This document shows, piece by piece, positions 46,500-57,917 of a stretch of 64,000 bases of DNA. Under the pieces are notes generated by a model that saw only the letters and a program-made list of their open reading frames with translations, searched no databases and was not told the DNA's origin. The first letter of the stretch is position 1, and each line of letters begins with the position of its first letter. This stretch comes from Chamaecyparis obtusa (Eukaryota; Streptophyta; Pinopsida; Cupressales; Cupressaceae), in contig BSBK01003560.1 in NCBI GenBank assembly GCA_027943335.1, forward strand, positions 809,001 to 873,000, in the 5' to 3' direction. The position numbers and the translations under genes were made by a program.

Positions 46500-46742
46500 A
46501 AGTGTGTTCATTAAAAGGAATATTTGAACATGTGTGATTTATCTAGGAATACTAGGAATAAGGGAAAGGACAAATGAAGAAAAATTACAAGAGAAAATGA
46601 AGAATGTATTGAGTGAGTGGAAAAAATACATAGGAGGGAGGTACATATAAGAGATCTATATCTTGCCTACTCTTGCAACTACCTTGCCACAAGAGCAAGG
46701 TGATACCTAAGCATCCATATAAGCATGATTAATATACTAGCA
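46500..46742 (-). mobile_element. Probable 3' LTR fragment of a Copia-type element
   Basis: On the minus strand TGCTAGTATATTAATCATGC follows directly after a purine run AAGGAGGA (46751-46744). Downstream lie CTCTTATATGTACC and CACTCACTCAATACATTCTTC, as in small plant LTRs. The far end is not defined and there is no partner LTR here. Confidence 0.4.
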
Positions 46743-46919
46743 TCCTCCTTAAGCATAGCCTAGATGTGGAAAAAAAGAGTGGATCACAACACCAATGCCT
46801 AATAAAGAACCCAAATATAATGAAAACTCTCACAAAGAGGAGAAAAGGAAAACACCCAATAAGAAAAAACTACCCTCTAAAGAGAGAAAAGGAGAACTAA
46901 AAGACCCTTCCAACTAAGA

Positions 46920-47165
46920 ACGAAATCTTCGAATATTGATCAAATGCTCCAAGTTACCTACTACAAAGGAACTCTACACGCTCTTTGTGAAGCATCTCTA
47001 AGAACAAAATCTTTGAAAATTGATCAAATGCTCCAAGTTACCTACTATAAAGGAACTCTACACGCTCTTTGTGAAGCATCTCTAGAATCTCACGTAGCAA
47101 GAATCTTGATAGAAAGAAACTCAAAATTTTATGTGAAGCACATTTCAAATCTCATATAGCAAGAG
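46920..47165 (-). pseudogene. Probable Copia RNase H C-terminus with 84-bp duplication
   Basis: The minus strand reads ILEMLHKERVEFLYSR, a stop, then LGAFDQFSKILFL and again EMLHKERVEFLCSR, stop, LGAFDQYSKISFL. The words resemble the end of Copia-type RNase H (REMLxKxxVEFxY...). It lies 180 bp before a polypurine tract and LTR start, which is the expected position. The 84-bp unit (28 codons) is tandemly duplicated in phase (equivalent points at 46936 and 47020). Family assignment rests on short matches. Confidence 0.4.
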
Positions 47166-47169
47166 ATGC

Positions 47170-48030
47170 AAGAACAAAATAATCATCAAAAGTGTAAGAT
47201 AAACCCACTACAATGAAATATTAGCAGCTCTCTTATTCTAGTACCCCTTTCCCACAACTAATTAGTTGTTCTATGTTCGGGGTCTACGTCTGGTGCATAT
47301 GTGTGTAGGTGTGTATGATAACATTACTCTTAGTTGTTTATTATTATTATTTAGTTGACATTAATCATATATATTTAACTTTAGTGGTTTATTAGCAAGG
47401 ATGTGTAGTGAGTATATAATATATTAGCACTTTGTTTCATATCTTGTAATTAACTAGTAATCCACCTTAGTATCAATGCTGCGATAATATACTTCATTTA
47501 TGGTTAAGAAGAGTTACTATCTAAGGAAAAAAAATTAAACATAACTTAATTATTATGACGATATTTTGTAATGTGACATTAAATGTTCGTTAAAATTAAT
47601 TAATCACAACTTTATCTTGTTTAATCACACCTTTCCTGGTGCCAATCAGTTCCTTTCAGTTTCTTATCACCATTAATCTTTTCAAATGATTATGTCTTAT
47701 GTACGAATCATAATACCTTTAGAAATTACCTTTCTGTGTTGCAAGTCTCAGAGCTTTGCTATCGTCTATTCTCCAACATCATGAAATGATTTAATGCCCT
47801 TCACTTTAGCATCTACAATTGCGCAGGTAAGGGGAGTATGGAACCATTTCTGCTAGCTGTCTCTTCACAAATGTCTGCAAATGAATTTATATTTCAAATC
47901 CCCATGATAAAAGGGTGCATTATCGTTAAATGATCAAATTATTAGAAAAGAATACAAATCGAATTCTAAGCTTAGATTGAGATTATATTTAGTTAAATTC
48001 TTATAAGTATGTTTAGCTGTGGCATATTTA
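47170..48030. other. No recognisable gene
   Basis: AT-rich sequence with short frames only. Confidence 0.4.
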
Positions 48031-48280
48031 GGCAGCGACTAAGCTTCTTACAAAAATTATAAAAGACAACAAAAAAAACGAAAAATAAAATGTTAAAACT
48101 TTTTTTTTTTCAGATTTGTAAAAACAAAACAATTTTTTTGCAATTTTTATGTGGTTTTGGACCACAAAATATGCAGATCATGAAGAGCAGATGGTGAAAA
48201 TTTCGCCAAAATCTATTGAGTTTTCCGTTTTTTTGAAATTTGGTCAACAGTACATTTTGTAGGGAGCTTAGCAGCATCAG
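48031..48280 (+). mobile_element. hAT-like MITE, copy B (longest)
   Basis: It starts GGCAGCGACTAAGCTTC and ends GGGAGCTTAGCAGCATCAG, imperfect terminal inverted repeats. Flanking octamers CATATTTA (48023-48030) and TATATTTA (48281-48288) differ in one base. The interior is AT-rich and non-coding. Confidence 0.7.
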
Positions 48281-48288
48281 TATATTTA

Positions 48289-51283
48289 TTGGTAAATGCT
48301 TCTAATTATTAAGATAGGATATTATAAAATGAAAAATGTAATGATATAAATGAATATTGGTTGTACCCTCTAAGATCTTCTTCACTAGTTATTACTTCAT
48401 TGGAGCCTTAAAGTTTTCCGTCATCATTGTGTCCTTTTCTAAACTCTACTTCATACTATCATTACGGTTGATCATTGTAGCTATCCGTACCAATGAAGAA
48501 ATCATCTTCATATATGTGACATTAGTGACAATACTTTCATCTGACCCTAATCTTAGCTAGCATGTAGCTTAAGTTTTCAATAATGTGGGTATATGACCCG
48601 ACTTTTGATCCCTTATTTTATGTTATTTATTTTCAGTTTTATGATTTCTCGTTTCTCTTTTAATGTTTTTTGATCAATGTATGTGATATAATGATTATAG
48701 ATATTGTCATGTTTATATGATTTTAAACATAATTAAATTGGGCTTTATTTGAATATCTATTTAGGAAATTTGCATTACTAAAAGTTATGTTGGTATAAAT
48801 AGGTTATTTTTTCTTATGCTAAATCAACTTAGTTTGTGCATATTAAATAGTTTTGAGATTTTGTAAAAGATTGTAGTAAGGATTTTATGGTAGTTGAAAT
48901 CACCTTCCTAAATTCAGTCAAAAATCATTGATCACTTGAACTAATTGGTATAGACCTAGGGATTTTTTCCTTTTTGAAGCTTGAAACTATGTGTCTCAGT
49001 CTACTCTATACAAGTATGCAACTCTCTACTATTAAATCTATAACCTACACAAAAAAAGAGAAAAAAATGGTTGTGCTTCATAGGGGTTTTCCTAAGTCAA
49101 ACCTTGTGCTAGTGTTTCCACCTCCACAATAGCTATGCTGATGAAAAAGAGAGCTTACCCTTGTAGAGTAGAGGATAAATCCTAATTGAAGTCCTTGAAT
49201 TGAAAAGGTATTACCTTATGATTGATAATGGTGAAGATGCAATACTCTTTAGATAAGTCCTATAAGTGTTGATGCAGTAGCCTGACAAATTATAATAAAA
49301 TCCATCATTAAAACATACTTCATAATAAGTCGATGTAGCTTGATATTCCTTGTACTCGAATATGATCTTAAAGGAATTGGAGTGCTTGAATTCTAACTGT
49401 CAGATTAGGATTTGTGAATGATAAATGGTTTCCTTATATAGGGTTATTAAGGTATTTTCACAATAGGGTTGACTACTTCCAATTCGGTCATATCAAAATG
49501 TTGGGATCATATCACAAATGGTGGGAACTAAGATTAGCAAATGTTCAAATTCAGGCCTCTTTTGTAGAGACTATGCAACTGGGTGCTCTAGTCCACTAGG
49601 ACTATAGTGCTAGATGCCCTAGCTCACCCAAAAAGAGACAAAAGAAAGGTAGTTGTTGAGTAGAAGATCATAGGAATAGAATCTAGTCATGTCATGAGCA
49701 TATGAAAACAATTTGGATGTGATAAGGGTAGAGTAGGCTCAAAATAACCCAAAAGAAATGGCCCAAAAAGTGAGAAATTGTGAAACAGTTACAATTAACG
49801 ACACTACAACATTGCTTTACATTGAGGTTGCTATTGTGAAATTCTACCAAAATATTTTACAAAGTTTAAGGAAGTAAATAATGTTGGCATATCAAGATGG
49901 ATAAACAAAGTCTAAAATGATGAATGACTTTAAGAAGATTTGGAGAACAACATCAAGAAGCCATCTTGGAATAAAAGGGACCAAGTAAAAGTGGCATCTA
50001 GTGGTTTCAAATCACACCAAAAAGAAGGCATTATTCAAATGGAATGAAAACCAAACAAGAGACAAATCATATGTTCATTCAATAAATTAATAAGCAACTA
50101 ACATAAGAGATCCACAACTCATAACAAGACAAAGGAATGTAACTTTTTTATCATTTCCTTAGTGTATGAGGTGCAGGTCTAAGAAGTGGTCTGCACTCAT
50201 GAGAAGGGAAGTCAGCCCAATTTTTCATAAAACATAAGAATAGCATACAATATCTAGTAGAACAATTCTAAGATCCACTAGGTTAAAGATAGTCTATGAG
50301 ATAGTATACCCCATCATTCTAGCTTTTAGACTTGCCAAATAACTACTAAGAATCTTAATGATGAAGTCCTCTATTTTTTCAACCTTGTGATTAACACTAA
50401 GGAAGAGTAGATGAGTTCAACAATTTTTTTGAAATGTATTGTCATATCTTGAGTGGTAGTCAACATTATGCAATCATACCAATGAGAGGAGACTTTTGCA
50501 AATCGTAGCCAAAGACAAAGATAAGATTAATAGGAACATTTTTTCATGGTCCATTATAACGTGTGAGAAGAGCTTCTAGATATAAGTTTGTATCAATTTT
50601 TGGCATCAATGTTTCAAATCACATTTTAAGATGCAGCATTAGGATGAAAATAAGATTTTAGCATTAACATTTCATATCACAATCATAATCCATCATCAGG
50701 ATGAACAACTTCATGCTAAAATTGATACATGATTATATCTAGAAGATCTTACAATGGAAAGATAAGACTATTCAAAACAAAGTGAACCATGCCTCCTTTT
50801 TAAATTTCACACATTGTCATATGTAAGTAATGACTACCACCTTCTAAAGATGTATCTACCATTCTATTATTTGTCTTTCTAAGACAAGCCAACCATGCAA
50901 AGGAGGATGCTTACTTTTAGTGTTTAAAAATATTAAAATAATATGGAAGTGTTGATATTTCAAACTGAGTTGACTAGTTTAGAAGTAGAAGAGTTTAACA
51001 TGCTCATATATTAATGGAAGACATCGATCTAATTAGAGATTACATGAATTAGAGTTTTATTTGAGTAAATGAGTTAATATGCAATAAAACTTGCATTCAT
51101 GCAATCAAGGTACTCATAGACTAGACATTTAACTTAATTCATTTATTTTCATGTGATGTATCATAGATGATATAAATAAATATCATCTACACTTCAATTT
51201 TTAATGGCAATTTTAGCCTACATATTGCTTAAATCGCTCATTAAGTCTCAAGCTTTTATTTGTATTGCAATTATTATCAACAA
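48289..51283. other. No recognisable genes
   Basis: About 3 kb of AT-rich sequence with short frames (for example 48357-48560, 49414-49599) of no recognisable family. No terminal repeats or tandem arrays were noticed. Confidence 0.4.
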
Positions 51284-51300
51284 GTAGATTGCAATTGTTT
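51284..51300. other. LINE target-site duplication, left copy
   Basis: GTAGATTGCAATTGTTT here is identical to 52413-52429 and flanks the L1-derived insertion. Confidence 0.8.
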
Positions 51301-52412
51301 TGATTAAGTAAAAACAAGTTTTGAAAGGACCTGAAACCTTATACAAAAGCAGCGATGGATAGGGTAATGAAAGACCATAAAACAACTACGCTGCATCACC
51401 TAACAAATGAAAGGAACTAACCACAGTTCCCACCAAGTGGAACAGAAACCAACCCAGCAAACTACAACAAAGGGCATTCAAGATTTACATTTTAGCCCAT
51501 CCTTATGTGAACGTAAATTCATATCAAAAGAAGGATTGGAAAATTTAGATTTCTTTCCTTTAACTATCGTCCATCCATCCTCCACCTTCTTAGCAGCATT
51601 CTGCCAATCCAAAGAAAAACCAAAAGAGCCCACCAAAATAGGGCAGGCCACACCAGCATCCACAAAAGGGATAGGGAAAGCACCACCACCAATCGCTAGA
51701 TCCCCCCTGGAGAACCATGGACAACAAAACCCATAGCACCAGCAAACAAGACAGTTGATCCGGAGACAACATCAACGATCCGGTCAGGAACAACAACAGC
51801 AACACCTGAAGGGACAACATCAACGGTTTGAACCAAAGTCGCATCAGAAACAACAACAGTAGCACCAACCATAGTGTGATCATCCTAGGAAGGGCAAGCA
51901 GCCAAACCCCCATCCTTAGAAACTTTATGAACCATATAATGGTGGTCAGAAGCCCCCAACCACCAAGAAGACGATTTCTTCAATTTAACCTTATCAAAAG
52001 AGCACTACGCAACAAGATGACCAGTCTTGTGGCATTTCCTGCATCTGAATGGAATGCCCTCATAATTTAGATTCTGGATCCAAGAGCCCAAAGAAGAAGC
52101 CAAGGTAATCTTCTTAGGGAGACCCTTAGAAACATCAACCTCCACAAGAATACAAGCATATGTCAGATGAAAAACATCAAAGGAGGCCGAATCAACCATC
52201 TAGAAATCCCCAATAGCCTCCCCCACAGATTCTAAAATAGAATCCAACCAAAGATGAAGGGGAAGATTCGACAGTCTCACCCATAAGGGTATTTTATTAA
52301 AGGACTCAGAAAGAAGATCAAACCCCTGATGCCAAGGTTTGGCCATCAGGGGGAAACGCTCCTCCCAAGAGAAACAACTATCACACAAAATAGTTTTCCT
52401 ATCTTACCTTAG
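51301..52412 (-). mobile_element. L1-type LINE insertion, ORF1 only
   Basis: A 1.1 kb insertion is flanked by a 17-bp perfect direct repeat, as made by target-primed reverse transcription. It contains most of a LINE ORF1 on the minus strand but no endonuclease or reverse transcriptase. The left (3') end has only a weak A-rich tail (AATCAAAAC on the minus strand). A full plant L1 is 5-7 kb and truncated copies usually lack the 5' part, so an ORF1-only copy is unusual. Confidence 0.75.
51470..52388 (-). pseudogene. L1 ORF1 protein (DUF4283 and CCHC zinc knuckle)
   Basis: The first block (52388-52200) reads CFSWEERFPLMAKPWHQGFD and then PLWVRLSNLPLHLWLDSILE, the DUF4283 RNA-binding domain. After a TAG the same frame gives YACILVEVDVSKGLPKKITL and then GIPFRCRKCHKTGHLVA, the CCHC knuckle typical of plant L1 ORF1. 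The last Cys follows one more stop. A Val-rich linker then leads, in another frame, to DGWTIVKGKKSKFSNPSF near 51550. ORF1 coats LINE RNA during retrotransposition. Two or more stops and a frame change make it non-functional. Confidence 0.85.
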
Positions 52413-52429
52413 GTAGATTGCAATTGTTT
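52413..52429. other. LINE target-site duplication, right copy
   Basis: Identical to 51284-51300. Confidence 0.8.
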
Positions 52430-54103
52430 GTAACTCTTGCATGCTTGATTTTTATTTGTTCCCAATTCAATCTTGTTTAAACTTTAATTTTTTAATCTTT
52501 GCATTTAACTAAAACCTATAACTATTATTTAGTTGTATTTTATTTTCTATAGTGAATAGATTCATTAATTTTTTTTAATTTAAAAAAAAAAACTCTTATC
52601 CAATGTGAAAGTGTTTAATCGCCTTCTACTCTACACAAAGAAACAAAAGTTAAGTCTTCATTTTTATTTATTTCAATTGCATTCTCAAGTTGTTAAATTT
52701 TTTCTCAAGTTGTTAAAATTTAAGACAAAGAAAGCTTCCCCTACTAATTTGAAGAATCATTTACTAGACTTATCAATGTCTTGTTTTATATTGTATCAAA
52801 AGGTATGGATTAAAATACTACCAATTTTATAAACCGTTTGACAACATACTTTTGTAGATGAAGAAAGACATTAATAACAAAGATCTTAATTTGAGATTTT
52901 ATTAAAGAGCATATTAATTTCATTGCAACATTGTAGTGGAACATTATGAACTCTCTATTTCATATGATAACTTATGCTCTAAGTCTCCAATAGTGTGTAG
53001 CAAGGCCTAAGAGTGCCTCATGTAATGTTGAAAGGATGAAAGAATAGCTAATGAAATCTTTTTTTAAGATTCATACTAACGAAAATACTTCACTTATATA
53101 CAATGACTATTTTTGTCAATTTTTATGATCTAACAATTAGCAAACCAAAAACAGAGATGGGCAAGAGTTATATGAGTCCAAATTGATTCTATTAGATGGT
53201 AAAGTTAGGGGTATTTGTCAATCACTGCTCACATGTTGTCAATTCATTTGCTCCAAAGAAGAATTAGTTGATATACAACTTCATCCAATCAATCAAGATA
53301 AATGAATTTATCTTTTTGACAAATTGAAAGTTTGGCATAATGGCAGGCAGCTTTAGGTTCAAAAAACTCCAATGTATTGTTAAACTCTAGCCACATATTG
53401 AGATATTGATCCTAAAGACACCACACAAATTTATAAGGAGGCAAAACTAAATGGATTGATTGAGGTTCCATTGCATGAGACATGCCCTTATAGCAACATT
53501 GCCTCAAACTTTCATTTTTTATGCAATCTTAGTGAGTATTGATTAGAAGCAATAGCACATATCTATGTTTTTGTCATTTTATATATGAAACTATATCTTT
53601 GAGCATTTTACTATAATTTTTATATAATTTTTAAATAATATATGTAAGCACATTGACAATGAAAACAGTTAATTTCTATTAATTTATATATTGCCTCTAA
53701 TATAAAACTTAATGCAACTCTAATATAATGTATTAAAGTTTTATAATATATTATGAATGTCTTGTAAAATTTTATCATATGAATATTAAAAATTTCCTAT
53801 ATTTTTACCATCAACCCTCATCATTTTTTTTTTAACCTTAAAAAACCCGTCCCGACATCCCCTATTGTCCCTGTCCCAAAAACTCGGTACAACATAGCAG
53901 TTTACAAATCACATATAATAAATTAACAAACAACTATGCCAGAATTAACATATAAAGCACTATATTGGAAAGCTGTAGTGCCTTCAATAGAAACAGTACA
54001 CATTGTCACAGCTGCAGCAAAATAGGGGATAGATGTATCGTCAATGTAGAGTGGTCTTGCATCAGCATGTACAAAGAAAATGAATTCTCAATGCAGTAGT
54101 TTC
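52430..54103. other. AT-rich stretch; right part is probably 3' UTR of the next gene
   Basis: No gene recognised at 52430-53850. At about 53390-53520 the plus strand gives TTQIYKEAKLNGLIEVPLHE, not assignable. The 150-200 bases left of 54104 are likely the 3' untranslated region of the dienelactone hydrolase-type gene; ATTTATTATATG-like A/T words near 53905-53930 could serve as a poly(A) signal. Confidence 0.4.
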
Positions 54104-54244
54104 TCAATTCACATATTTCTTAAACCATTCCAACATCTTTTTATGTGCCACTTTAGCATTTGTTACAGCAGTTTCATCACTCTCATCGTATCTTACAGTC
54201 CAGCCATGAGCAACTCCAGGATAGATTATCACAAAGCTATCTAC
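54104..54244 (-). CDS. Terminal exon of a dienelactone hydrolase-family protein
   Basis: The minus strand has TTCCTTTGCAG, a good splice acceptor, then 46 codons and TGA. It begins VDSFVIIYPGVAHGWTVRYD and ends KMLEWFKKYVN, with no stop or frameshift. This matches the C-terminus of plant dienelactone hydrolase (carboxymethylenebutenolidase-like) proteins, alpha/beta hydrolases with a Cys-Asp-His triad. The His of AHGW would be the catalytic one. The upstream intron contains a T-rich tract; earlier exons with the nucleophile were not found up to 57 kb. They may lie beyond very long introns, as is common in conifers, or be lost. Intactness of the exon and splice site suggests a live or recently live gene. 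Confidence 0.8.
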   Translation of the reverse strand, partial: VDSFVIIYPGVAHGWTVRYDESDETAVTNAKVAHKKMLEWFKKYVN

Positions 54245-56642
54245 CTGCAAAGGAAAAAGGATGCAAAGAGTCAACTACATACCTCATCTGATAACAACTA
54301 AACAAGTTTCTTTTTAGAAAACAGTCAAAACATTGCACGGGATATAAAAATCTCCCCTTTAAAGGATTGAGATTGAATTACAGGGGATCATTACGCGCTG
54401 TGATCATTTTTTAATCATGTGAACCACTTCATAAAATTTCATTCACGAACTCTCAGCGTGTTTAAATTTTCATGTTACTAAAGAATAACGCAAAATTGTA
54501 TTCTACAATGTAGCCCGAATGCCATCCTTAAAACCCTCGTATTCCTGCAAATGTACCTGAATGTAAATGGAAAGAGAGAGAGGAGAAGAATTCCAAGCAA
54601 AGCAAATGAAGGGCAGAAAACCACAATATCTTAATCCCCAAAGTGAACAAACTTAACTACAACACAAAAGGTGAGGGAAAGTTATATATTTGTATTAGCT
54701 ATTAGAGGTTAAAGAATAAGATGGACACAATTACTCTCAAGCTCAAGCTTGCAGAATGTTAGGGCTTCCCCCCAAAATTTCATCTAGTCCCCCTTTCTAT
54801 TGATAAGAGTTCATTGCATCAGCATTCTTCAAGGATGCATCCCTGGTGGTTTTATACAACACCAAGCATGTTGCGAGGTTGGCTTCCTATTGCTCAAATT
54901 AATGTGGTGGGCACTTGTTGCCTGTTTGGCATGAGCTTATGGTTATGTGCTCTCACTAGTCCACATCATCGGTTGGTGGCGACAATATTTTCCATTTGTC
55001 CTTTGGGCTAACCAGAAAATCATTGAGGGAGGTCACGTGCATTTTTCTACATGCTTAGCAACCATTGAACTTTGTGATTATGCAGGTTCATGTTGGTGGT
55101 AGTTTGGGAAGTGTCTATACCTATGTAGCGCCATAGGTTTGTTTGGGTGACATGATAATCTTTGTGATAAGACAAGGTAGTTGATGATATATATGTTTGC
55201 ATAATCCATTGGGGTCATTGATCTCTGTTCACTGAAGAAGCCGAAGGGAAAACTCAATTATAAAGCATTGTAAATGTCTACTTACCATACAATCAGATCC
55301 AACCAACAATCGACAATATTTACAAAGTCCTTTTCTAGCTCAATGGTATTGCAAAAGGAAATTAGGAAATTAGGTGCCTTCCATGAGTAGTAAGCAACAT
55401 TTATTCATTTTAGAGACATGTTTCTCTGAGGATGTGTGCCATGGCTTTGAATGCAGGATTGGGTGCTGTTGTGACCTAATCACACATCATCCATCAAAGA
55501 TGGGACCCCTGTCTTTTTTGGTTTATTTGGCCCCTTTTTTTTCGTTTTTGGCTTTCTCAGTAGCTCTAGTGGCGGTCTCCTAGGTTCTTAAGCGGTTACA
55601 TTTGAGAAATGATGAGTTCTGACCAAGTCTTCAATCAAGATTAGTTTCCTACCTTTTGGGATTTCAGTTTTGAGATGTTTCCTGATTTTGAGTTTTGAGG
55701 TCAAACCCTTCAGATATGAGCTAGTAAAAATCCAAGCCTTTGTGAAGCTTCAATTTTATCATTTTGAGTTATTGATGAGCGTGGAGAAGGCGTCAATCCC
55801 AAAGAGCCTCCTATACCTGATGAGAGGAGACCTAAATCTAAGGAATTGATAACAAATAAGACAACATAATTTCTTAAGCATCAGGCATAGTGCATAAAGA
55901 TGATACAAGGGATAAAATAGAATACCCAAATCTGACAATAATGGAAAAATGCAGAACAAAGCCCCCTCGGGAATGCTGATGAAAGTGAAGGAGAAAGATC
56001 GTTCTTGAAAAGAACACCGGGAATGGAACAACCAGCTCCCTGGATTGGGGAGAAAACAACTGCGAACATGTATGAGGATTCAAAAGCACCAAGTTAAGCA
56101 TACACAGGCTTGAATTATACACGGGGAATCAAATGAAAAGTTTAAAATCCTTCATAGAGTTCCAGGGAGGCTGCAAATCAAAAGGCCATCCATCCTCGAT
56201 GGCATCTACTCGGCAACTCCGAAAAAGTTAAAATCCTACTTGCACCTGAAATTGTCCATCAAACACCCATGAGATGAAATCCATTCTAAGGGAAGAAACT
56301 GCTTTTTGGTTGAGACGGCAATTGTGAAATGACTTGGAACCCAAAGTCCTGTGATTTTTGTGAAGAATTTAAAGTCTACTGCTATGCTTGTTGTCTCAAA
56401 ATCCCTATAAAGAGGTTCAAAGATCCAAAAGGGGATCCCCGAATGGCATCTGGAATGCAGCCTTTACTTTGCACATGGAATAGCTACAAAGTCTTAAAAT
56501 CCAAGACGGCAGGGAATCCATGAGTTGAGGGGTTTACAGACGTGCCTCACCTAAATTCCCACAAACATACAAGGACGACTCTCTCAAATACACAGAATGG
56601 TCGGAGAAAGTTTAAGAGAAAAAGATCACAGTGGGAGCCCAA
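54245..56642. other. Intron of the hydrolase gene and unassigned sequence
   Basis: 54245 to about 54700 reads as intron on the minus strand. 54700-56640 has no recognisable protein. A pair of TTGAGTTTTGAGG-like words near 55670-55700 and overlapping minus-strand frames at 55759-56122 have no known content. Confidence 0.4.
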
Positions 56643-56691
56643 GGCACTGGCTATCTGGCTGGTTCAAATATTCGGCCAGATAGCCAGTGCC
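56643..56691. repeat. Perfect 17-bp inverted repeat (hairpin)
   Basis: GGCACTGGCTATCTGGC (56643-56659) is the exact reverse complement of 56675-56691, separated by 15 bases. Three further pairs (two wobble) could extend the stem into the loop. GGAGC and GCTCC flank it at about 56634 and 56705. It is much stronger than anything else of its kind in the window. Confidence 0.9.
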
Positions 56692-56705
56692 CACCAAAAC
56701 GCGCG

Positions 56706-57556
56706 CTCCGGAGCATTTTTGACATAGTCAAGGAAACTTCAAAATGAGATGATCCACGAGGTATACAAAATGGGACCCAACGCAAACTCTTGTGAATGGC
56801 GGAACATAAGAAATGAAGTGTCCGTGGAGAAAGGTGGAACACATTCAAATGCAAATTATAAATTTTCTTCACTTTGGTCTTCATAAGCATCAAAGTACTA
56901 TACATGGGTTTGAATTCATAAAGAAAAGATGATAATTCGAGTGTCAAGATAGGTGTGAAATGTTAAAAAATTTCAAACAAATTTCCAAAATCTCAATGAT
57001 GTTAAAAGATGCCAACAAGAATGAATAAAGACGAGTAAAATTGGAAAAATTGTAATTGAAAATAAATCATTTTTTTTGGACTTAAATGCCAATTAATTAA
57101 ATATTCAATTTTACATTTAATATTTGATTATTAATATCTTGAAAATCGAGGAAGTGAAATAAAACGATTTTTTATTTAAATCTAAAACATAATTAAATAT
57201 TGATTTTTTATTGATATTTAATCAATCAAAATTGGAAAATGGAGAAAAGCAAAAAATGATCAAAAGATTGAAAAAGGGAATAAATTGCGTTTTTTTATTT
57301 ATTTGGGGGAAATTATTAAATATTGTGACTTTATGTTCCAATATTTAATGTGCAATTGTGAAAAATCAAAAAACAAATCCAAAATCATGGATGAAACTTC
57401 CTCATGAAGTTAGAACAATCAAATTGGTATCTTCCCAATAATCAAAAAGAATGACTGGCAGGGAATCTTTTCGAAAATGGAAGCTTGGAGAAAAACAGGA
57501 CAGCTTCCTAATTTTAGCTCGCGGTGATTAAAGTACAGTTTTTCCTGGTTTGAAAG
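56706..57556. other. AT-rich sequence upstream of a TATA box
   Basis: No gene recognised. The stretch 57060-57360 is rich in TTAAATATT words. It may be promoter or LTR sequence of the unit starting at 57557. Confidence 0.4.
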
Positions 57557-57566
57557 TATATAAAAG
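57557..57566 (+). promoter_or_regulatory. TATA box
   Basis: TATATAAAAG lies about 360 bp before the reading region at 57918. CTTCATTGTTTCATTCTCACAC follows at the distance expected of a transcription start (given as position 57570-57592). A splice-acceptor-like TTTTCTGTTTTGCAG ends at 57908, ten bases before the ATG, so a 5' UTR intron is likely. Confidence 0.5.
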
Positions 57567-57917
57567 AGGGCCTTCATTGTTTCATTCTCACACAGAATTC
57601 AAGAAGCAAGATTGAGAGGAGAATTTCCGCAAATTATTTAAGAAGCTAATTGTTTTTCAAGTGAGAAAAGTGTTTCTTGAAAAGTGCAAAATTGCTATCC
57701 AGTTGGAAAAATTCAAAAGAGGGTGTAAATTGCAATAAGTTGGAAAACTCAGGAAAAAGCATGAATTCTTGGAGGAGAGAGAAAATACTATTCTGAAGAG
57801 AAAGTGGAGAATTAATTTCAAAAAGAAATTTCTCCTTCATGGATAAAATTGGTTTGCTTTTTTCCATTCTTTGCATGTTGTTACATATGTTTATTTTCTG
57901 TTTTGCAGGAAGGTGAA

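Noticed and set aside
51590..51913. 107-residue hydrophobic minus-strand frame.
   Set aside because: It overlaps the Val-rich linker of the L1 ORF1 relic in another frame and has no independent support.
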